Assembly (NCBI GenBank): GCA_934636905.1
Contig: CAKUBJ010000046.1
Location: forward strand, 1 to 9,512
DNA length: 9,512 nucleotides
Reading direction: 5' to 3'
From: an uncultured Dysosmobacter sp.
GTDB taxonomy: Bacteria > Bacillota > Clostridia > Oscillospirales > Oscillospiraceae
Within the stretch, counting starts at the first letter, position 1, and each line of letters begins with the position of its first letter. The notes beneath the pieces were generated by a model. That model was given only the letters and a program-made list of their open reading frames with translations. It made no database searches and had not been told where the DNA came from. Made by a program: the position numbers and the translations under genes. Shown one piece after another: positions 1 to 5,392 of the stretch.

Positions 1-365
1 AGAAGATCCGGCGTGGTCTGAGGCGGCAGGCTCATGGTCGTAACATTCCGGGCACCCAGCCACGCGTAAACCGTCTCACCGGTTTTGATGGCATCCACGT
101 CCACGGGATCGCCGCTGACGGCGTCCAGAATCATGGTGTTCTCCGTCCAGAAAACCACACCGTCAGTGGGCTTGGTTTCCCCGGGCTTCTGTACCAGCAG
201 GCTGCCGTTGTCCTGTCGGGTGACGGTGCCCCAGGTCATGGTGTACTGGGGATCGGGAACATAGGCGCCGGCGCCGGGGGCGGATTTTTCCCCGGCAGCC
301 AGCACGGGAACGCACAGCATGGCGGCGCACAGCAGGGAGGCAAGCACTTTCCTTGAAAATTTCAT
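1..365 (-). CDS. Exported protein of unknown function (5' part only; continues beyond the left edge)
   Basis: The reading frame opens at the ATG at 365-363 on the minus strand and stays open to the window edge, giving 121 codons. An AAAGGA ribosome-binding site lies about 8 nt upstream of the ATG. Residues 1-23 form a classical signal peptide: basic start MKFSRK, hydrophobic core, and a VLA cleavage motif near residue 23. The protein is therefore secreted or wall-associated. The mature part seen so far is a short Gly/Ala stretch followed by beta-rich sequence with TWGTVT (about residues 44-49), NTMILDAVSGDPV and TMSLPPQ. That pattern recalls the small beta domains found in secreted stalk-type proteins of Clostridia (copper-amine-oxidase-N-like), but this is a resemblance from memory and the diagnostic C-terminal half is missing. 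It is divergent from the AraC gene, so it could be a regulatory target of it, and it has its own ECF-like promoter. Confidence 0.8.
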   Translation of the reverse strand, partial: MKFSRKVLASLLCAAMLCVPVLAAGEKSAPGAGAYVPDPQYTMTWGTVTRQDNGSLLVQKPGETKPTDGVVFWTENTMILDAVSGDPVDVDAIKTGETVYAWLGARNVTTMSLPPQTTPDL

Positions 366-420
366 AGACAGTTCCTTTCTGCCCGATGGGGCTGCAAAAT
401 GTGGGATGATTCGCTTGTCC

Positions 421-451
421 TGATAGACGGCGCCGGGGCGGAAAAAGTTCC
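421..451 (-). promoter_or_regulatory. ECF-sigma-type promoter for the exported protein gene
   Basis: On the minus strand GGAAC (451-447), followed by a T run, is separated by exactly 17 nt from CGTC (429-426), followed by TATC. This matches the general form of ECF sigma promoters in Firmicutes (an -AAC- -35 element, about 17 nt, then CGTC). The predicted transcript start is about 50 nt upstream of the ATG at 365. No sigma-A pair with good spacing was found in the same position. The sigma factor itself is not in the window. Confidence 0.45.
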
Positions 452-525
452 CACAAAACACGGAAGAAATTTGGCGGCACCGGCGGGAGGACGGAACATA
501 TTTTATGCTTTCTTCCGGAATGCGG

Positions 526-554
526 TTGAAAACAGGCAGAAAGTGCGGTAGAAT
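526..554 (+). promoter_or_regulatory. Sigma-A promoter of the AraC-family gene
   Basis: TTGAAA at 526-531 and TAGAAT at 549-554 are separated by exactly 17 nt. The -10 element lies 33 nt upstream of the GTG start at 588, leaving a short leader that carries the GGAGG ribosome-binding site at 574-578. Confidence 0.7.
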
Positions 555-587
555 GGCTGCATCCATCAGGAAGGGAGGCGCACTGCC

Positions 588-1436
588 GTGCTGGATCGCA
601 GTGAAATCGGAAAACGGGGGTATCTGGAGCAGGATTTCCGTCTGGTGCATCTGAAGGACTCTCTGGCTCAGCGGATCGACTACCACTACCACGAGTTTGA
701 CAAGCTGGTGTTCTTTCTGAGAGGCAGCGTGACCTATGTGGTGGAGGGCGTCGCATACTATCTGAAGCCGTGGGACGTGGTGCTGGTGCAGCACAATATG
801 ATCCACCGCCCCATCATCAACGCATCGGAGCCTTACGAGCGGGTGGTGGTTTGGCTGGGGCGGGACTGGGTGAACCGGCGATCCGACCCCGGAGAACCGC
901 TGGACGCCTGCTTTGACGGCGCCCGGGAGAAGGGCTTCCACCTGCTGCGCACGGCGGAGGATCATCGGCTGGGCTACGCCAGTTCCATCCAGCAGATGGA
1001 GGAGGCACTGCGCTCCCGGGAGTTCGGTGCGGCGCGGATGGCGGACACCCTGTGCCAGCAGCTGCTGATCCGGGTGAACCGGGATTTCCTCCGGGCCAAC
1101 ACCGCCCCGGAAGAGAAGGACAGCTACCGGCTGGATCCCAAAATGGAGGAGATCCTCCGCTATATTGCCGCCCATCTGGACGGGGATCTCTCGGTGGACG
1201 CGCTGGCGGGACGGTTTTTCATCAGCCGGTATTATCTCATGCACCGCTTCAAGGAGGTCACCGGTTATACGGTGCACCAGTACACGGTGCAGAAACGGCT
1301 CCTCCGTGCCGGAGAACTGATCCGGGAGGGGATCCCGGTGATGAAGGCGGCGGAGCAGGCGGGCTTTCCGGAATATTCCACCTTCCTCCGGGCCTTTCAG
1401 AATACCTTCCACACCAGCCCGAAGAATTTCAGGTGA
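588..1436 (+). CDS. AraC-family transcriptional regulator (cupin sensor + C-terminal HTH)
   Basis: A 282-residue protein of normal length for a cupin-type AraC regulator. It starts at GTG 588, supported by GGAGG at 574-578 with 9-nt spacing; the nearby ATG at 553 is out of frame. The N-terminal sensor has the cupin start HYHEFDK (residues 33-39) and then alternating beta strands to about residue 90, as in AraC proteins that bind small ligands. The DNA-binding domain spans about residues 185-282. Its first helix-turn-helix is near 201-223 (LSVDALAGRFFISRYYL) and its second near 249-273, ending in the family signature AGFPEYSTFLRAFQ...SPKNFR. Ligand and targets are not readable from the sequence. 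The divergently transcribed exported-protein gene 222 bp away is the obvious candidate target, but its promoter looks ECF-type. Family assignment is secure; role is not. Confidence 0.93.
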   Translation: MLDRSEIGKRGYLEQDFRLVHLKDSLAQRIDYHYHEFDKLVFFLRGSVTYVVEGVAYYLKPWDVVLVQHNMIHRPIINASEPYERVVVWLGRDWVNRRSDPGEPLDACFDGAREKGFHLLRTAEDHRLGYASSIQQMEEALRSREFGAARMADTLCQQLLIRVNRDFLRANTAPEEKDSYRLDPKMEEILRYIAAHLDGDLSVDALAGRFFISRYYLMHRFKEVTGYTVHQYTVQKRLLRAGELIREGIPVMKAAEQAGFPEYSTFLRAFQNTFHTSPKNFR

Positions 1437-1508
1437 GAGATTGGGAAGAGGTTCCGGACGGGTGGGAACGGTTTGTTGACGAATGCCGGGAAATTTCCGG
1501 AATCATTC

Positions 1509-1548
1509 AAAAAAAGAATCCGCAGGCGGGCAGCATAGCTGCCCGCCT
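1509..1548 (-). terminator. Left half of a split bidirectional terminator (acts for the suf operon on the minus strand)
   Basis: An 11-bp perfect stem AGGCGGGCAGC (1524-1534) / GCTGCCCGCCT (1538-1548) has a 3-nt loop. On the minus strand it is followed by GCGGATTC and then seven T (complement of A1509-1515), a classic intrinsic terminator for the convergent suf genes. On the plus strand the hairpin has no T-tract, because the repeat element begins right after T1548. Confidence 0.7.
1521..1548 (+). repeat. 28-nt direct repeat, copy 1 (possible target duplication)
   Basis: Positions 1521-1548 and 1770-1797 are the same 28-nt hairpin sequence with one difference, in the loop (T1536 versus C1785). 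The two copies bracket the repeat element exactly. Outside flanks (AAAAGAATC on the left, GCGGATTCTTTT on the right) are complementary, as expected if one terminator was split by insertion. Confidence 0.7.
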
Positions 1549-1582
1549 CAGCGTGTCGAAAAAGTCTTTTCGCCCCGCTGAG
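1547..1582 (+). repeat. Hairpin 1 of the repeat element, imperfect form
   Basis: Two 16-nt arms flank AGTC. The right arm TTTTCGCCCCGCTGAG is identical in both copies of the element. The left arm here reads CTCAGCGTGTCGAAAA, mispairing at two positions (T1554 and T1556), whereas the second copy (9426-9461) pairs perfectly. Confidence 0.8.
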
Positions 1583-1769
1583 TCAGTTTTCAGAACTTTA
1601 TAAAGTTCTGAAAACTATAGATTTTAATGGCGCAGGACACCCTTCTTGGGTTATCTACGCGCCAAGTGCCGCCGCTTTGCGGCGGTTGCGCTCCGAAACG
1701 CGCCTGCGGGCGCAGTCCCGCGCACACCTTTCCTTACCGCCGCGGAAAACTCACCACTTTATCGACAGT
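1549..1769 (+). mobile_element. Hairpin-rich non-coding repeat element, complete copy (MITE-like)
   Basis: About 221 nt with no credible reading frame. The first 85 nt recur at 9428-9512 with two differences. The element reads as a chain of stems: a 16-bp hairpin around an AGTC loop (1547-1582); a perfect 32-bp palindrome (1585-1616); a stem GGCGC/GCGCC (1629-1633/1659-1663) enclosing ACCC-TTCTT-GGGT; CCGCCGC-TTT-GCGGCGG (1669-1685); and GCGCC-TGCG-GGCGC (1700-1713). Near its ends TGTCGAAAAAGT (1554-1565) and ACTTTATCGACA (1756-1767) form an inverted repeat with 11 of 12 positions matching. A 28-nt direct repeat flanks it. Recurrence, end inverted repeats, flanking duplication and lack of coding sequence together suggest a non-autonomous mobile element. 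A structured RNA gene family or a REP/BIME-like palindrome is the alternative. The exact borders are inferred. Confidence 0.6.
1585..1616. repeat. Perfect 32-bp palindrome inside the repeat element
   Basis: The half-site AGTTTTCAGAACTTTA is followed directly by its exact reverse complement with no spacer. The same palindrome recurs without change at 9464-9495. It could extrude as a cruciform or be a protein-binding site; the sequence alone does not decide. Confidence 0.9.
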
Positions 1770-1809
1770 CGCAGGCGGGCAGCACAGCTGCCCGCCTGCG
1801 GATTCTTTT
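1770..1809 (+). terminator. Right half of the split bidirectional terminator (acts for the AraC gene on the plus strand)
   Basis: A 14-bp perfect stem CGCAGGCGGGCAGC (1770-1783) / GCTGCCCGCCTGCG (1787-1800) with an ACA loop is followed by GATTCTTTT (1801-1809), a plus-strand intrinsic terminator. The AraC transcript must cross the whole repeat element to reach it. Positions 1770-1797 are the second copy of the 28-nt direct repeat. Confidence 0.75.
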
Positions 1810-1817
1810 GCGTTCTT

Positions 1818-2744
1818 TTATGCCAGGAAGCCCTTCAGAATGCACTCTTCGGCTTCTTCGGGGGTCAGTCCCAGGGTTTCCAGCTTCAGAAGCTGGTCGC
1901 CGGCAATCTTGCCGATGGCGGCCTCGTGGATCAGCTGGGCCTCCGTGCAGTTGGCCGAAATGGCGGGGATGGACTGGATGTGCGCCTCATCCATGATGAT
2001 GGAGTCGCACTGCACATGGCCGAAGCAGGCATCATTGCCCACCATCTTGGGATAAAAGGTCTGGCGGGAGGTATCTCTGGCCACGGAGCGGGAGATGACC
2101 CGTCCACGGGCGCCTTCGCCGTCCAGCACGATTTCCATGTCGCTTTCGGCCACCTGATTGCCGTGGGTCATCAGCCGCTCGGTGACCACCGCCTCGGCGT
2201 CTTTGCCGCAGACAATTTTCGTCTCCCGCTTGGTGGAGTCGATGCCCCGGATCTGGACGGTTTCCATCTGGATGGAGGCGCCCTCCTCCAGATAGACGAT
2301 GGTCTGGGGATTCATGATTTTGCCGCCGGTGCCGTCCCCCTCGCCGTAGTGCTTTTCCGTATACTTTACATGGGAGTGCTTCCCCACATAAAAGGTGTGG
2401 ACGCCGTCGTGGCGGCTGGTTTCCGCTCCGCAGTTGTGGATGCCGCAGCCTGCCACAATATTCACATTGCAGTTTTCGCCGATATAGAAGTCGTTGTACA
2501 CCAGCTCCTGAATGCCGGGCTTGGTGATGATAACGGGGATATGGCAGGTTTCCCCCACCGTGCCGTCCTTCACCCGGATGTCGATGCCGGACTTGCCGTC
2601 GGTTTTTCCGGTGATTTCGATATGCTCCGTGGACTGCCGCCCGTCGCAGCCGCTGTCCTTCCGGATATTGAATGCCCCTACGGGCTTGCCGATCAGGTCT
2701 GCGATTTTTTCCAGCAGTTCCCGATCTACCTGTGTATCCATCAT
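1818..2744 (-). CDS. sufB: SufB/SufD-family Fe-S cluster scaffold protein (SmsB-like, minimal SUF system)
   Basis: The protein has 308 residues and is the second gene of the operon. Its ATG at 2744 overlaps the sufC stop in an ATGA arrangement, with GGGAGGTG about 8 nt upstream. It consists essentially of the SufBD beta-helix core plus the family C-terminus: QCDSIIM (about 245-251), IPAIS, HEA at 273-275, DQLLKLETLGL, EEAEECILKGF. Cys246 aligns with the catalytic Cys405 region of E. coli SufB, and His273-Glu274 with its conserved HEA motif. It therefore looks more SufB-like than SufD-like, although automated annotation may say SufD. E. coli SufB is close to 500 residues, so this is the short form found in the two-gene SufBC (SMS) systems of anaerobes and archaea. 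It would accept sulfur and iron and build clusters with the SufC ATPase in the cytoplasm. No SufS, SufU or SufE gene is in the window. Confidence 0.9.
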   Translation of the reverse strand: MMDTQVDRELLEKIADLIGKPVGAFNIRKDSGCDGRQSTEHIEITGKTDGKSGIDIRVKDGTVGETCHIPVIITKPGIQELVYNDFYIGENCNVNIVAGCGIHNCGAETSRHDGVHTFYVGKHSHVKYTEKHYGEGDGTGGKIMNPQTIVYLEEGASIQMETVQIRGIDSTKRETKIVCGKDAEAVVTERLMTHGNQVAESDMEIVLDGEGARGRVISRSVARDTSRQTFYPKMVGNDACFGHVQCDSIIMDEAHIQSIPAISANCTEAQLIHEAAIGKIAGDQLLKLETLGLTPEEAEECILKGFLA

Positions 2745-3481
2745 CCGGCATTCACCTCCCTGTTCAGTACCGGGCAGCCGCCCAGTGTGTCAGACAGAAT
2801 CCGGGGCAGGATCTCCGACGCCGCGCCCCGGTGGCAGATGGCGCCGTCCTCCACCACGATGACCTCATCCGCCAGAGAGATGATCCGCTCCTGATGGGAA
2901 ATGATAATCATGGAGGCGTCTCCCTGCCGGTGAATCTGCTCAAAGGTTTCCGTCAGCCGGGCGAAGGACCACAGGTCGATGCCGGCCTCCGGCTCGTCGA
3001 AGATCATCAGCCGGCTGTTCCGGGCCAGAATGGAGGCGATTTCAATGCGCTTGACCTCGCCGCCGGAGAGGGACACGTCCACCTCCCGGTCAAGATAGTC
3101 GTTGGCGCACAGCCCCACCCGGGTCAGGTACTGGCAGCACTTGTCCTTGGTAAGGGCACGGTCGCCGGAGGCGATAGTCAGCAGATCCCGGACGGTAAGC
3201 CCCTTGAACCGGGGCGGCTGCTGAAAGCCGTAGCTGATGCCCAGCCGCGCCCGTTCCGTAATGTCCAGATGGGTGATGTCCCGGCCGTTCCAGAGAATCT
3301 GGCCGTCCGTGGGGGTCACCAGCCCCATGATGACCTTGGCCAGCGTGGTTTTGCCGCCGCCGTTGGGGCCGGTGAATACCACCAGACGGTGGTCGTCTAC
3401 GGTGAGTGAAACGTCGTTCAGGATGCCAAGGGTTCCGTCGCTTTCCTGAACGGAGTAACTGATATGCTTCAGTTCCAGCAT
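2741..3481 (-). CDS. sufC: SufC, Fe-S cluster assembly ATPase
   Basis: A 246-residue soluble ABC ATPase without membrane segments, the usual SufC length. All ABC motifs are in place: Walker A GPNGGGKTT (38-46), Q-loop QQ (87-88), signature LSGGE (138-142) followed by VKRIEIASIL, Walker B LMIFDEPEAGID (158-169) and the switch His196 in IIISHQ. The signature KRIE and the EPEAGID form are typical of SufC rather than of transporter ATPases. Partnership with the SufB/D protein encoded immediately downstream, with overlapping stop/start, supports this. ATP hydrolysis drives conformational change of the scaffold during cluster assembly. The ATG at 3481 has AAAGGAGG about 7-8 nt upstream. The order sufC-sufB with no sufD, sufS or sufU matches the minimal SMS (SmsCB) arrangement. 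Transcription starts from the promoter at 3607-3635, leaving a leader of about 120 nt. Confidence 0.95.
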   Translation of the reverse strand: MLELKHISYSVQESDGTLGILNDVSLTVDDHRLVVFTGPNGGGKTTLAKVIMGLVTPTDGQILWNGRDITHLDITERARLGISYGFQQPPRFKGLTVRDLLTIASGDRALTKDKCCQYLTRVGLCANDYLDREVDVSLSGGEVKRIEIASILARNSRLMIFDEPEAGIDLWSFARLTETFEQIHRQGDASMIIISHQERIISLADEVIVVEDGAICHRGAASEILPRILSDTLGGCPVLNREVNAG

Positions 3482-3606
3482 GAAATGCCCTCCTTTGTGG
3501 GAAAAAGAACGCTTCCCTTTCCGGTAGTATCCCGGATTTTCGGGAAATCATTACCTGTCAAAACGGCGGAAAGCAGGCGAAAAGCCGCGAAATCCGCCGC
3601 CGTTCC

Positions 3607-3635
3607 ACCATAGCACAGTTTCCGGTGCTTGTCAA
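3607..3635 (-). promoter_or_regulatory. Sigma-A promoter of the sufCB operon
   Basis: On the minus strand a perfect TTGACA (3635-3630) is followed by exactly 17 nt and TATGGT (3612-3607). The predicted start is near 3600, leaving a leader of about 120 nt before the sufC ATG at 3481. That leader holds a small hairpin TCCCG-GATTTT-CGGGA (3529-3544 on the plus strand). No recognisable operator, such as a Rrf2/IscR site, was identified. Confidence 0.8.
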
Positions 3636-3714
3636 AGATTTTGTAGGGGTTTCTTCAAAAACCGGAACTTTTTCCTACCGTTTGCATAGGATGAAGGGAA
3701 AAGGAGGGATCTCT

Positions 3715-4341
3715 ATGGATTATGAACCCGGCAGGCCGGAGGTCTACGACTTCCGTCAGCATGACCGGCTCTGGCAGCGGGTGCAGCCGGGGCTGGAGCC
3801 GTATCCGGAAGCGACACCGCCCCGGCAGGACGCCGGAGAAGCGCCGCAGGCGCTGCCTCCCGCCGGACTGAGCGTGACGCAGGAGGGGAGCTTTCCCGGC
3901 GCGGAGCCGGATCCCTGCTGCATGGGCACCGAAGCGGCGGAACTGCTGGCGGTGCTGGAGGGGTACATCGGGGAGGAGGCGGAGGAGCGCCGGCGGTATC
4001 TGGCACTGTCCCGGCAGGCGCCGGCCTGGGCGCGGCAGACCCTGCGGGAACTGGCAGAGGACGAGGCCGGGCACGTCCGGCGGCTGATGGCGGCCCGGTT
4101 CCTGATTACCGGACAGTGCTTCCGTCCCCGGGTTATGGGCGGACAGCTGTACATGGGGGACTGGTGCGCGGCTCTGCGGCAGTGCTACCATCAGGAGGCC
4201 TGCGGCGGCTTCAACTATGCCCGGACGGCGGACGGCACGGCGGACGTGTGCCTTGCAAAGCTGCTCCGGGAACTCAGCGAGGACGAATACCGCCACGCGG
4301 AGCGGGTGATGGAACTGTTGGAACGCACGCTGCGGGGCTGA
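3715..4341 (+). CDS. Ferritin-like (rubrerythrin-type) di-iron protein with Pro-rich N-terminal extension
   Basis: The start chosen is the ATG at 3715, which has AAGGAGG at 3701-3707 with 7-nt spacing; an upstream in-frame start at 3625 lacks such a site. The product has 208 residues. Residues 1-65 are a Pro/Glu-rich, probably flexible tail. Residues 72-205 are a four-helix bundle with a complete di-iron ligand pattern: Glu88 (seven before Tyr95), Glu117-x-x-His120, Glu161 (seven before Tyr168) and Glu191-x-x-His194. This is the rubrerythrin/ferritin-like arrangement, but there is no C-terminal rubredoxin domain. Seven cysteines (68, 69, 135, 151, 157, 163, 179) are unusual for the fold. It is probably involved in peroxide reduction or iron handling. 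Its position divergent from sufCB fits a shared iron or oxidative-stress theme. The substrate is not known. Confidence 0.8.
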   Translation: MDYEPGRPEVYDFRQHDRLWQRVQPGLEPYPEATPPRQDAGEAPQALPPAGLSVTQEGSFPGAEPDPCCMGTEAAELLAVLEGYIGEEAEERRRYLALSRQAPAWARQTLRELAEDEAGHVRRLMAARFLITGQCFRPRVMGGQLYMGDWCAALRQCYHQEACGGFNYARTADGTADVCLAKLLRELSEDEYRHAERVMELLERTLRG

Positions 4342-4346
4342 CGGGA

Positions 4347-4382
4347 CAGGGGGCGGCATCTGCCGCTCCCTGGAACTTTTTT
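4347..4382 (+). terminator. Intrinsic terminator of the ferritin-like gene
   Basis: An 11-bp stem CAGGGGGCGGC (4347-4357) / GCCGCTCCCTG (4362-4372), with one G-U wobble and an ATCT loop, is followed by GAAC and six T (4377-4382). It starts 6 nt after the stop codon and separates this gene from the lipoprotein operon. Confidence 0.85.
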
Positions 4383-4425
4383 CGGGAAAAACGGCGGAAA
4401 TCACGGGGAAAAGCGGGATTTTCTA

Positions 4426-4454
4426 TTGCGGTTCCCGGGAATCCACTATATAAT
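4426..4454 (+). promoter_or_regulatory. Sigma-A promoter of the lipoprotein array
   Basis: TTGCGG (4426-4431), a 17-nt spacer and a consensus TATAAT (4449-4454). It is the only convincing promoter upstream of the five tandem genes. Gaps between those genes are 5-13 nt, so one transcript from here is expected. Confidence 0.8.
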
Positions 4455-4470
4455 CCGGTTATAGAGATGC

Positions 4471-4486
4471 TGCCTTTGGAAAGGCA
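4471..4486 (+). promoter_or_regulatory. Leader hairpin before the first lipoprotein gene
   Basis: TGCCTTTGGAAAGGCA is a perfect palindrome that can fold as a 6-bp stem with a tetraloop. It sits about 10 nt after the predicted transcript start and 5 nt before the GGAGGAGAGG ribosome-binding site (4492-4501). It could stabilise the mRNA 5' end or tune translation; no known riboswitch class is recognised. Confidence 0.4.
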
Positions 4487-4505
4487 TATCCGGAGGAGAG
4501 GAAAT

Positions 4506-5387
4506 ATGAAAAGAACCATGGGAATCCTGCTGGCGCTGGTGCTGACGGTGACGCTGTGCGCCTGCGGGAAAAAGAGCGGCACCGGCTGGCAGGAGCAGTA
4601 TGATCTGGGCGTGCGGTACCTGTCGGAGGGGAATTACGAGGAGGCCGTCATTGCCTTTACGGCGGCCATCGAGATTGACCCCAAGCGCCCGGAGGCATAT
4701 CTGGGTCGAGGCGATGCTTACGAAAAGATGGGTGACCTTGAACGGGCAACGGCAGATTATTTAGCTGCACTGGAACTTGACCCTAACGCAGATACGGAGG
4801 CAAAGCTGAATGCTTTGGAAGCAGCACAGTTGGCGGCTCGGCTGCAAGAAGCGCTTTGGCCGGCGGTTTGTGATCTGGTTCTTCCTATGACGGTGGATTC
4901 CGTGGTGCTGGGTGAAACTGATATTGAAACAGCCAAGACGATCTACAGTGCTTATCCGTATGCCATGTCCAATTTGATGAACGATGACACGGAAGATACG
5001 GTGTATAATTGCTTTGGCATGAATGATATGCCGATTCCCACAGGCCATTCCGAGATGGAGTTTGGATTTATTTTTGCAGCGCCTGTTGGCGGCTCTGTTG
5101 ATTATATCAACCTCAACCAGCCCGGTTTGACTGCATTCGGCAGTTTTCAGGCAGGAGATCGTTCTGAAAGTGTATTGGAATTTTTCGGCTTTCCCGAAAC
5201 GCCGCCCCGGACCTCGATCCAGTGGACACTGAACAACGGTGCGCAGCTTAGCTATAACTGGTATGGTAATGATTTGGATGGCAACACCGGCTTTGAATTC
5301 ATTTATCTGTTGGATGGACAGAGAGCCGATATTCGGGTAGAGAATGGTGTTATATATTCTTTGACATTATCAATGGAAAGGATGTGA
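4506..5387 (+). CDS. TPR lipoprotein 1, with unique C-terminal domain
   Basis: The product has 293 residues. ATG 4506 is chosen because it follows GGAGGAGAGG directly and opens the signal peptide; the frame is open far upstream but runs through the terminator and promoter. The signal peptide MKRTMGILLALVLTV ends in the lipobox LCAC, with Cys20 as the lipidated residue, so the protein is predicted to be anchored outside the cell membrane. Residues 29-60 form a TPR (YDLGVRYLSEGNYEEAVIAF...IDPK) and 62-97 a second (YLGRGDAYEKMGDLERATADY). From about residue 118 the sequence is unlike the four paralogs: mixed alpha/beta, without YD motifs. The last 90 residues (FGSFQAGDRSESVLEFFGFPE then beta strands) vaguely recall BamE/SmpA-like folds, which is a guess. 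DNA of this tail (about 4740-5387) is visibly more AT-rich than the head. Function unknown. Confidence 0.9.
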   Translation: MKRTMGILLALVLTVTLCACGKKSGTGWQEQYDLGVRYLSEGNYEEAVIAFTAAIEIDPKRPEAYLGRGDAYEKMGDLERATADYLAALELDPNADTEAKLNALEAAQLAARLQEALWPAVCDLVLPMTVDSVVLGETDIETAKTIYSAYPYAMSNLMNDDTEDTVYNCFGMNDMPIPTGHSEMEFGFIFAAPVGGSVDYINLNQPGLTAFGSFQAGDRSESVLEFFGFPETPPRTSIQWTLNNGAQLSYNWYGNDLDGNTGFEFIYLLDGQRADIRVENGVIYSLTLSMERM

Positions 5388-5392
5388 GCCTG

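Larger units (their letters stand above)
1437..1817. other. Gene-free convergent intergenic region
   Basis: This gap lies between the 3' ends of the AraC gene and the suf operon. No reading frame in it has a ribosome-binding site or protein-like composition. Its content is a left terminator hairpin (1509-1548), a roughly 220-nt structured repeat element (about 1549-1769) and a right terminator hairpin (1770-1809). The first 70 nt (1437-1508) show nothing recognisable. Confidence 0.8.

Noticed and set aside
1549..1769. Group IIC intron placed after a terminator hairpin
   Set aside because: The insertion point fits, but the element is only about 221 nt, does not begin with the GTGYG-type intron start, shows no recognisable domain V and carries no reverse transcriptase frame.
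1627..2894. Plus-strand open frames crossing the repeat element and running antisense through sufB
   Set aside because: They overlap strongly supported suf coding sequence, have no ribosome-binding site and give low-complexity Arg/Pro/Ser-rich or antisense-type protein.
2672..3409. Long plus-strand frame opposite sufC
   Set aside because: Antisense shadow of a GC-rich ABC ATPase gene with all motifs intact on the other strand.
3556..3561. Second TTGACA in the suf leader (minus strand)
   Set aside because: No -10-like hexamer 16-18 nt downstream.
3664..3675. GGAACTTTTTCC upstream of the ferritin-like gene as an ECF -35 element
   Set aside because: It matches the -35 region seen at 440-451, but no CGTC lies 17 nt downstream; the nearest CGT is 7 nt too close.
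4372..4386. GGAACTTTTTTC as an ECF -35 element for the lipoprotein array
   Set aside because: No -10 CGTC at the right distance; the sequence is the T-tract of the terminator, and a good sigma-A promoter lies downstream.
3655..4404. Minus-strand frame opposite the ferritin-like gene
   Set aside because: Shadow of the di-iron protein, whose ligand pattern, start site and terminator all support the plus strand.
4116..4505. N-terminal extension of lipoprotein 1
   Set aside because: The frame is open but would include the ferritin-gene 3' end, its terminator and the sigma-A promoter. The signal peptide and ribosome-binding site place the start at 4506. Similar upstream extensions of genes 3, 4 and 5 were rejected for the same reason.
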